From NCBI GenBank assembly GCA_015711875.1, contig JACVJG010000239.1, positions 1 through 5,388 on the forward strand: DNA of 5,388 nucleotides. Reading direction: 5' to 3'. Shown here one piece after another: positions 1-4,595 of this stretch (position 1 is its first letter; each line of letters opens with the position of its first letter). The DNA comes from Candidatus Solincola jinzensis. Lineage in GTDB: Bacteria; Actinomycetota; Geothermincolia; Geothermincolales; RBG-13-55-18. The notes under the pieces are model-generated. The model was not told the origin of the DNA, did not search any database, and worked only from the letters and a program-made list of their open reading frames with translations. The position numbers and the translations under genes were made by a program.

Positions 1-1407
1 CTCAGTGACCTCCACCCTGGGATAGGGCACGATCACCGCCGATACCGCCTCCATCCAGTACTCGTCGGGAAGGCCGATCACCGCTACCTGCATCACCTTT
101 TCGTGCTTGAAAAGGATGTCCTCCACCTCCTTGGAGGCCACGTTCTCCCCCCCGGTCTTGATCATGTCCTTCTTGCGGTCCACGAAGTAAAGGAAACCGT
201 CCTCGTCAAAGCGTCCCAGGTCGCCGGTGTGCAGCCACCCGCCCCGCAGGGTCTCCGCCGTCTTGTCCTCCAGCTTGTAGTAACCTTTCATCACCGAGGG
301 GCTGCGCATGACGATCTCCCCCACCTCGCCTACCGGCACCTCGTTGTCGTCGTCGTCGAAGATCTTTATCTCCACCCCGGTGTGCGGGCGCCCGATGGAG
401 TCGATCTTGTTCTCGAAATCCTCGGGCTGCAGGGTGGAGCCCAGGGGCGTGGACTCCGTCTGGCCGTAGTAATTCCTCCACTCCGAGTCCGGGAACATGC
501 CCTTCCACTGCTGCAGCAGGGGCACGGGCATGACGGCGCCGAAGGAGATGAACTTTTTGAGCGACGAGAGGTCGTAGGAGTCGAAGTTCGGCATGGATGG
601 CAGTATCTGGTAGAGAGTCGGGGGATAGACCCAGTAGGTTACCCTCTCCTTCTGGGTGAGCTCCAGGATCTCCACCGGGTTGGGCGCGTATTCCAGCACC
701 AGCTTGGCCCCCAGGTTCATGAACTCCAGCAGCAGGTACTTGCCCGCCACGTGGTAGAGGGGAATAGAGAGCAGGGCCACGTCGTCCTTGCTGATACCCA
801 GGTCCGCGATCCCGCTCATGAGGGTGTTGAAAAAGTTCTTGTGGGTGTTCATGACCCCTTTGGGGAGGGCTTCCGTGCCGCTGGTGTACATGAGCGAGCA
901 CATGTCCTCGTCGTCGGTCTCCACCATGGGCTCGGAAACGTCCTCGGTGGCGGCGAAAAGCTCGTCGATGTTCAACCATCCCTCGGGCAGGGGGGTATCC
1001 GGCGCGGTAATGGGGATGATGCCGAACTTCTCCACGCTCTTGAGTTTGGGGGCTGCCTCCAGGACGGTGTTCGCAAGAACGTCCTCGGCGAAGAAAAGGC
1101 GTGACTCGGCGTTGTTCACGATATACTCGATCTCCGGAGGCTTGAGCATGAAATTGAGGGGATTGATCACCGCACCGATCTTGCAGGCGCCCATCCAGGA
1201 ATAGATGTACTGCAGGCAGTTGTGGGTCATAAAGGTGATGCGGTCTCCCCTCTTGATGCCGAGGCCCTCGAAAACATGGGCCATGCGACAGCAGTTCTCG
1301 TTGAGCTCCTTGAAGGTGATCTCGCGGTCCCCGTAAACGAGAGCGACGCGGTTGGGATACTTTGCGGCGGTGCGCTTGGGAATATCGCCGATGTTCATCC
1401 TGGGCAT
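1..1407 (-). CDS. FadD-like acyl-CoA synthetase (AMP-forming), 3' end missing
   Basis: Predicted cytoplasmic acyl-CoA ligase of the ANL superfamily: it would activate a carboxylic acid with ATP to an acyl-AMP and pass it to CoA. I read 469 codons from ATG 1407; the frame stays open to the window edge. Visible motifs (numbered from 1407) are the P-loop TSGTEALPKGV at 175-185, YYGQTE at 313-318, TGD at 394-396 (Asp binds the ribose hydroxyls) and the hinge region DRKKDMIKTGGEN at 410-422. The last residues read are VEVTE. The C-terminal part of the small domain, where the family's catalytic lysine lies, is therefore outside the window, probably some 40-60 residues. The P-loop has EA where the family consensus has TG. 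ATG 1398 (MNIGDI...) is an equally good or better start, since many relatives begin with such a sequence. Neither start has a good ribosome binding site of its own. Family is secure; substrate (medium, long-chain or aromatic acid) cannot be told. Confidence 0.93.
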   Translation of the reverse strand, partial: MPRMNIGDIPKRTAAKYPNRVALVYGDREITFKELNENCCRMAHVFEGLGIKRGDRITFMTHNCLQYIYSWMGACKIGAVINPLNFMLKPPEIEYIVNNAESRLFFAEDVLANTVLEAAPKLKSVEKFGIIPITAPDTPLPEGWLNIDELFAATEDVSEPMVETDDEDMCSLMYTSGTEALPKGVMNTHKNFFNTLMSGIADLGISKDDVALLSIPLYHVAGKYLLLEFMNLGAKLVLEYAPNPVEILELTQKERVTYWVYPPTLYQILPSMPNFDSYDLSSLKKFISFGAVMPVPLLQQWKGMFPDSEWRNYYGQTESTPLGSTLQPEDFENKIDSIGRPHTGVEIKIFDDDDNEVPVGEVGEIVMRSPSVMKGYYKLEDKTAETLRGGWLHTGDLGRFDEDGFLYFVDRKKDMIKTGGENVASKEVEDILFKHEKVMQVAVIGLPDEYWMEAVSAVIVPYPRVEVTE

Positions 1408-1439
1408 GATGTTCTTGCGATGCTTTCGCGGTCTGTCAT
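1395..1439 (-). CDS. Possible 14-residue leader frame overlapping the acyl-CoA synthetase start
   Basis: ATG 1439 lies 6 nt behind a strong Shine-Dalgarno sequence (1444-1454) and opens a 14-codon frame, MTDRESIARTSCPG. Its TGA (1397-1395) overlaps ATG 1398 of the synthetase as ATGA, the classic geometry for translational coupling. The alternative is a one-base indel, real or from sequencing: a single extra base between 1439 and 1407 would fuse this frame to the synthetase and make ATG 1439 its true start. The sequence alone cannot decide between these. The peptide has no recognisable attenuator features. Confidence 0.35.
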   Translation of the reverse strand: MTDRESIARTSCPG

Positions 1440-1443
1440 CTCG

Positions 1444-1454
1444 CTCCCCTCCTC
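1444..1454 (-). promoter_or_regulatory. Strong Shine-Dalgarno sequence before ATG 1439
   Basis: On the minus strand this reads GAGGAGGGGAG, an extended anti-16S match, ideally spaced (about 6 nt) from ATG 1439. It is about 36 nt from ATG 1407, too far to serve it directly. It therefore decides that initiation occurs at 1439, either for a leader peptide or for a frameshifted synthetase. Confidence 0.6.
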
Positions 1455-1587
1455 GCTGTGAGCATGCTAGCGGGCGCCGGCCCGACATCCGAAGCAATAC
1501 GGTTATAGCACCGCGACCTTTCCCGGAGTGCGCGACTGCACCGGCGCAGGCGTCCATGAAAGCTCTGTTCTCCACCTTTTCCGGTAA

Positions 1588-1678
1588 GCGAGCCAGGCGC
1601 CCATGACCGCAATATCTCACGATCTCGCTGCCTGCCGGCCTCTTTCCTGACGTTCGACCGCATGCCCGCCTGGCTTGC
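1588..1678. repeat. Imperfect inverted repeat, 18-nt arms (1588-1605 and 1661-1678)
   Basis: Arm one at 1588-1605 pairs with the reverse complement of 1661-1678 at 15 of 18 positions, including an unbroken 9-bp core (AGCCAGGCG at 1591-1599 against CGCCTGGCT at 1667-1675). The arms enclose 55 nt. It could form a long RNA stem, mark the ends of a tiny decayed element, or be chance in GC-rich DNA. No target-site duplication is evident. Confidence 0.35.
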
Positions 1679-1702
1679 CTGAAACGCGCGGGGAGACGCG
1701 CT

Positions 1703-1730
1703 TTGCAAGCCCGCGAGCGGCCGCTATACT
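1703..1730 (+). promoter_or_regulatory. Sigma-70-type promoter for the TPR gene
   Basis: TTGCAA (1703-1708) and TATACT (1725-1730) are 16 bp apart, each close to the TTGACA/TATAAT consensus. Transcription would start near 1737, giving a leader of about 29 nt before ATG 1766. It is the only decent promoter match I see in front of this gene. Confidence 0.5.
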
Positions 1731-1747
1731 TTACGCGAACACGTAAA
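1730..1747 (+). promoter_or_regulatory. Palindromic operator candidate at the TPR gene's transcription start
   Basis: TTTACG (1730-1735) and CGTAAA (1742-1747) form a perfect 6-bp inverted repeat with a 6-bp centre. The site begins at the last base of the -10 box and covers the expected +1, a position where a bound dimeric repressor would block transcription. It could also form a weak RNA hairpin. No regulator gene is visible nearby, so the binding protein is unknown. Confidence 0.35.
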
Positions 1748-1765
1748 TGAGAGGTGGTCAAGAGC

Positions 1766-2197
1766 ATGGAACCCGAAGAGGACTTCGATTTCCTCGCCAT
1801 CGAGATGTTCAACGTCAACCTGGCCATAACCCGCATGAGTCTGGCGTCCATCCACGCTGCAGAGGGCAAACTGGACGCGGCCATCGAGGAATACACCCGG
1901 GTGCTGGAGTTCGACCCCAATCTCTACCTCGCCTACCTCAATCGCGGCCAGGTCTTTTTGCGCAAGGGGGAGCGGGAGCGGGCGCTGGAGGACCTCACGC
2001 GAGCCATCAACCTCGAGCCCGGGGTGGCCATCACCTACATCTACCGCGGCGACCTTTTCTTCAAACAGGGGAACATCGCGGCGGCGCGAAGGGATTACCG
2101 CAAGGCGTTGGAGATATCGCCCTCCTTCGAGGTGGCCGCCGAGCGCATGGAGCTGCTGCGAAAAGCGCGCCGAAAAGGATCAACCCGCGGGAGCTGA
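1766..2197 (+). CDS. Small three-unit TPR protein
   Basis: A 143-residue protein that is almost all tetratricopeptide repeat. Three 34-residue units fit the pattern at 20-53, 54-87 and 88-121. Their hallmark residues are Ala at position 20 (39, 73, 107), Gly at position 8 in units two and three (61, 95), and the closing Pro (51, 85, 119). The first 19 residues are acidic and the last 20 basic. There is no signal peptide or membrane segment, so it should be a cytoplasmic protein-protein adaptor; no partner can be named. I chose ATG 1766 because GAGAGGTGG lies 8 nt upstream; an in-frame GTG at 1754 falls inside that ribosome binding site. The gene appears monocistronic: it stands alone on this strand, divergent from the synthetase and with no intact gene directly downstream. 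TPR identity is sure, function unknown. Confidence 0.88.
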   Translation: MEPEEDFDFLAIEMFNVNLAITRMSLASIHAAEGKLDAAIEEYTRVLEFDPNLYLAYLNRGQVFLRKGERERALEDLTRAINLEPGVAITYIYRGDLFFKQGNIAAARRDYRKALEISPSFEVAAERMELLRKARRKGSTRGS

Positions 2198-2229
2198 TCG
2201 GAGATCGGGTTCCGCTGTTGTTTGCATAG

Positions 2230-2248
2230 AAAAAGCCCACCCCAAGGC
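2230..2248 (-). terminator. Weak terminator-like hairpin, minus strand
   Basis: On the minus strand GCCT pairs with GGGC (one G-U pair) around a 6-nt loop and is followed by five T. It could end leftward transcripts from the cysteine desulfurase, but the stem has only 4 bp and lies about 270 nt after that gene's stop. No better terminator was found for any gene in the window. Confidence 0.2.
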
Positions 2249-2325
2249 GTAAAGCAGTCGCGTATCTGTTGTCGAAAACAGGCGAGTAAGCCATCGGAAA
2301 ACCTGGTCATCTAAATGAATTCAGG

Positions 2326-2527
2326 ATGAGAGAAAATGTGATTCGCCATTGTTGATCCAGTGCCGTTCCTTAAAGCCCTGGCTTCGCGGGGCGACCTGAA
2401 AGGGATAACCTATAACCGACTCGCGAAAAAGGCTTCGATCGTCGCGGGGCTGTTCATGCCGTGGGCCGAAAGAGTGGCCTTCGACGGCCGGTCTCGCTTT
2501 TCCCCTTCAAGACTTCAGGCGTGGTAG
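2326..2527 (+). pseudogene. Possible broken or decayed small gene, unrecognised family
   Basis: An open plus-strand frame from 2342 to TAG 2525-2527 translates to a natural-looking sequence of 61 residues: hydrophobic and basic, starting FAIVDPVPFLKAL, with YNRLAKK and MPWAERVAFDG further on. It has no start with a ribosome binding site. Removing one base near 2341 would join it to ATG 2326 (MRENV), giving about 66 residues; as it stands, ATG 2326 stops after nine codons. Its 3' end overlaps the end of the convergent cysteine desulfurase by 13 bp. Third-position GC is clearly lower (about two thirds) than in the flanking genes. It may be the 3' remnant of a lost gene, a frameshifted small gene, or chance. 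I do not recognise the family. The rest of the gap, 2198-2325, shows nothing I can call except the weak hairpin listed separately. Confidence 0.3.
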
Positions 2528-3675
2528 AGAGGGGACATGCGGCGCAGCTCCTCGATGATGGGAGGGAGCGTATCAAGCACGTAATCGACGTCCTCCATGG
2601 TGTTTTCTCTTCCCAGAGTCAGCCGCAGGCTCCCATGCGCCTCCTCAGGCGGGATCCCCAGGGCTAGGAGGACGTGGGAGGCCTCACCGCTGACCGAGCT
2701 GCACGCGGAACCAGTGGAGGCGGCAATGCCCTGGAAGTCCAACTTCAGACAGATGGCCTCGCCCTCGATAAAGTCGAAGAGCACGTTCACGTTGTTGGGC
2801 AGCCTGCGCTCTCGATCCCCGTTGAGCCTGGTATGGGGTATACGCTCAAGGATGCCGTCGATGAGGCGCTCCCGCAAGGGAAGGATGCGCTGCGACCTCT
2901 CCTTCCATTCCCGCTCCGCCAGTCCCATGGCCACGCCGAAGCCCACGATGCCGGCCACGTTCTCGGTGCCCGAGCGCATGCCGCGCTCCTGTCCTCCGCC
3001 CAGCATCAGCCCCTTCACGCGCGTTCCCCTGCGGATATAGAGGCATCCGACTCCCTTGGGGCCGTACAGCTTGTGGGCTGAGAGGGAGAGCATGTCCACG
3101 CCCAGGCGGTCCACGTTCACATCCAGGGCCCCGGCGGTCTGCACCGCGTCGCTGTGCAGGTAGACGCCGGCCTCCCTGCATATTCCCGCTATCTCCTCCA
3201 CCGGCTGCACCGTCCCTACTTCGTTATTGGCGTGCATCACCGACACCAGCACCGTGGAAGGCGTGACCGCCCTGCGCACCTCCTCCGGGTCCACTATTCC
3301 GGACCCGTCCACCCTGAGGTAGGTGACCTCGTGTCCCATACTTTCCAGAAAATGGCATGGTTCCAGCACCGCGTGATGTTCGATACGGGTGGTTACCACG
3401 TGTGCCCTCTCCCTCCCGGAAGCGAGCACCACGCCTACTATGGCCAGGTTGTCCGCCTCCGTGCCGCCGCTGGTGAAAACGATCTCGGAAGGGTCAGCTC
3501 CCAGTGCCTCAGCCACCCGCGCGCGCGCCTCCTCCACCGCCTTGCGCGCCTCACGGCCCTCGCCGTAAATGCTCGAGGGGTTGCCGAAACGCTCCCCCAG
3601 GAAAGGCAACATCGCCGCCGCGACCTCAGGGTGTACGGGTGTGGTCGCAGCGTGGTCCATGTAGATCCTGCGCAT
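2515..3675 (-). CDS. nifS: Cysteine desulfurase, NifS/IscS type
   Basis: PLP-dependent, class V aminotransferase-fold enzyme that takes sulfur from L-cysteine, forming alanine and a protein persulfide, to supply Fe-S clusters or thiolated tRNA. It has 386 residues from ATG 3675, the normal length. Landmarks are YMDHAATTP at 5-13, GTEADN at 71-76, His101 of the IEHHAV motif (stacks on PLP), the HANNEVGT stretch at 148-155, Asp176 and Gln179, the PLP lysine in SAHKLYGPKG (Lys202), and the catalytic Cys325 in STGSACSS. The active-site loop and the LPPIIEELRRMSP tail resemble NifS more than SufS, so I use nifS at family level; no nif genes are visible. Starts at 3681, 3684, 3690 and 3720 are in frame. 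I prefer 3675 because GGAG lies 9 nt upstream and the protein then begins as relatives do. No scaffold (iscU/nifU) or mnmA is adjacent; it is divergent from a Nudix gene. Confidence 0.95.
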   Translation of the reverse strand: MRRIYMDHAATTPVHPEVAAAMLPFLGERFGNPSSIYGEGREARKAVEEARARVAEALGADPSEIVFTSGGTEADNLAIVGVVLASGRERAHVVTTRIEHHAVLEPCHFLESMGHEVTYLRVDGSGIVDPEEVRRAVTPSTVLVSVMHANNEVGTVQPVEEIAGICREAGVYLHSDAVQTAGALDVNVDRLGVDMLSLSAHKLYGPKGVGCLYIRRGTRVKGLMLGGGQERGMRSGTENVAGIVGFGVAMGLAEREWKERSQRILPLRERLIDGILERIPHTRLNGDRERRLPNNVNVLFDFIEGEAICLKLDFQGIAASTGSACSSVSGEASHVLLALGIPPEEAHGSLRLTLGRENTMEDVDYVLDTLPPIIEELRRMSPLYHA

Positions 3676-3738
3676 CTCCATCATCTCCATCCCCGGCACT
3701 AGGCCGCGCCTGAACCGCATGCGTCATATACACTACAG

Positions 3739-3752
3739 GATTATATATAATC
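3739..3752. promoter_or_regulatory. Palindromic back-to-back -10 boxes, divergent promoter
   Basis: GATTATATATAATC is a perfect 14-bp palindrome in the middle of GC-rich DNA. It holds a consensus TATAAT on the plus strand (3746-3751) and another on the minus strand (3745-3740), directly abutting. The plus box lies 6 nt before ATG 3758, so transcription would start at or next to the ATG. The minus box would start transcripts near 3733, about 58 nt before the preferred desulfurase start. No good -35 box is seen on either side. The two polymerase sites overlap, so only one gene could be served at a time. Confidence 0.6.
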
Positions 3753-3757
3753 ATGGC

Positions 3758-4342
3758 ATGGCTTACGTGACCAACGAAATGATAGCGGAGATGGAGCGGA
3801 AATACGGCTCTCCTCGCCATCTCCACCTGTGCTTCGAGATCCTGCCCCCGGAGATGAACATGCTCCAGGGCTCCAAAAAACATGATCGCAACCACGATGT
3901 CACGGTCTTTATCTTCAAGGACCGTTCCTACCGCGAGTTCGCCGCCATCGCCAAACACATGTTCCCCGCCGGAGCCTACCGCGCTCCCAGCGGGGCGGCC
4001 AACCCGGGAGAGGACCTGGAAACGGGCACCATCAGGGAGGCCAGGGAAGAGACAGGCCTCGAGATAGCGTTGGACCGTTTCATACTGCACATCCACGCGC
4101 GCTTCACCTGCGGGCCGGTGGCGGAGAACTGGAGGAGCCTGGTCTTCACCGCCACGCGCGCGGGGGGAGAACTGCGCCACCAGGACGAGGAAGAGATCAG
4201 GGAGACCAAGTGGGTTACCCTGGAGGAGCTACAGGGGCCCATAAGGGAGGAACTGCTGGCCACCGGCATGGGGCTCTTCGCCTACCGCGTAGCCCTGCAC
4301 GACGCCTCGGTGGAGGAGATCCTGAAGCTGCGCGACGGGTAG
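3758..4342 (+). CDS. Nudix hydrolase, probably translated from a leaderless mRNA
   Basis: A 194-residue cytoplasmic protein with a complete Nudix box, G-x5-E-x7-RE-A-x-EE-x-G-L, at residues 79-101; its acidic residues bind Mg2+ and hydrolyse a nucleoside-diphosphate-linked substrate. The catalytic domain seems to begin near residue 44 (HDVTVFIF). The first 43 residues are an extension ahead of the domain, including a RKYGSPRHLHLCFEILPPE stretch. The substrate (ADP-ribose, an NDP-sugar, a damaged nucleotide or other) cannot be read from the box. I chose ATG 3758 because it follows TATAAT by 6 nt with no Shine-Dalgarno sequence, the arrangement of leaderless genes. The longest frame opens at ATG 3719, but that would put the promoter palindrome inside the coding region and add an unlikely leader (HIHYRIIYN). 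ATG 3779 is a later option. Transcribed away from the cysteine desulfurase; no clear terminator follows. Confidence 0.9.
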   Translation: MAYVTNEMIAEMERKYGSPRHLHLCFEILPPEMNMLQGSKKHDRNHDVTVFIFKDRSYREFAAIAKHMFPAGAYRAPSGAANPGEDLETGTIREAREETGLEIALDRFILHIHARFTCGPVAENWRSLVFTATRAGGELRHQDEEEIRETKWVTLEELQGPIREELLATGMGLFAYRVALHDASVEEILKLRDG

Positions 4343-4595
4343 AGGCCAGCTGCGCCCATAATGCTTACAAAAGGCGGCGAGGATGACATTGAGGCCTTCA
4401 TGCTCACCATCTCACATGGATAACCCTAATCCCGATAACACCTGCAATCGATACCTCCTCCAACTTCATCTCCTATAGCCCGATTCCAAGGTCACGCTAA
4501 TAGTCTGGATGTTTCCGGCAATTCCACTGCGAAACATAATCCGATAAAATAAGGCAAGTCGGCGAGGGAACGCAAAAGGAGGGGGACCGCGCCTC
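4343..4595 (+). promoter_or_regulatory. Intergenic region upstream of the dehydratase gene, weak promoter candidates
   Basis: About 250 bp, visibly AT-richer than the genes around it, especially 4400-4560. Two -10-like hexamers, CATAAT (4535-4540) and TAAAAT (4545-4550), precede the dehydratase gene by about 45-60 nt, but neither has a convincing -35 box at 16-18 bp. No terminator hairpin with a T-run is seen after the Nudix gene. Confidence 0.3.

Larger units (their letters stand above)
1440..1765. other. Divergent intergenic region between the synthetase and TPR genes
   Basis: About 325 bp without a convincing gene; open frames here lack ribosome binding sites and their translations are low-complexity and Arg-rich. 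The left end holds the synthetase's ribosome binding site and a short GC hairpin (CGGGC, GCCG loop, GCCCG at 1471-1484) that would lie in its leader. The middle holds a spaced inverted repeat, and the right end the TPR gene's promoter; both are listed separately. A minus-strand TATAAC at 1507-1502 could be a -10 box for the synthetase, but no -35 box accompanies it. Confidence 0.6.

Noticed and set aside
103..1104. Long plus-strand open frame of 333 codons across the synthetase gene
   Set aside because: It is the antisense shadow of the acyl-CoA synthetase, rich in His/Val/Leu/Gly with no motif and no ribosome binding site. The minus strand carries a complete set of ANL motifs over the same bases.
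1436..1708. Minus-strand 90-codon frame upstream of the synthetase
   Set aside because: Arg/Ser-rich composition, no ribosome binding site and no motif; typical of a chance frame in GC-rich intergenic DNA.
2269..2282. CTGTT/AACAG hairpin as terminator of the TPR gene
   Set aside because: Only 5 bp, AT-rich, and not followed by a T-run.
2321..2506. Minus-strand open frame ending in HWINNGESHFLSS
   Set aside because: It has no ATG, GTG or TTG start and its codons lie exactly opposite those of the more natural plus-strand frame, so I treat it as a mirror of that frame. It remains an outside possibility.
3626..4180. Minus-strand frame of 184 codons overlapping nifS and the Nudix gene
   Set aside because: A GTG lies 6 nt after the minus TATAAT box and joins this frame (3733), which briefly suggested a second leaderless gene. 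The translation is featureless, shares no motif with any family and collides with the nifS frame.
4361..4423. 20-codon frame MLTKGGEDDIEAF... just after the Nudix gene
   Set aside because: No ribosome binding site, very short, and in the same frame as the Nudix gene just past its stop. It looks protein-like but cannot be supported as a gene.
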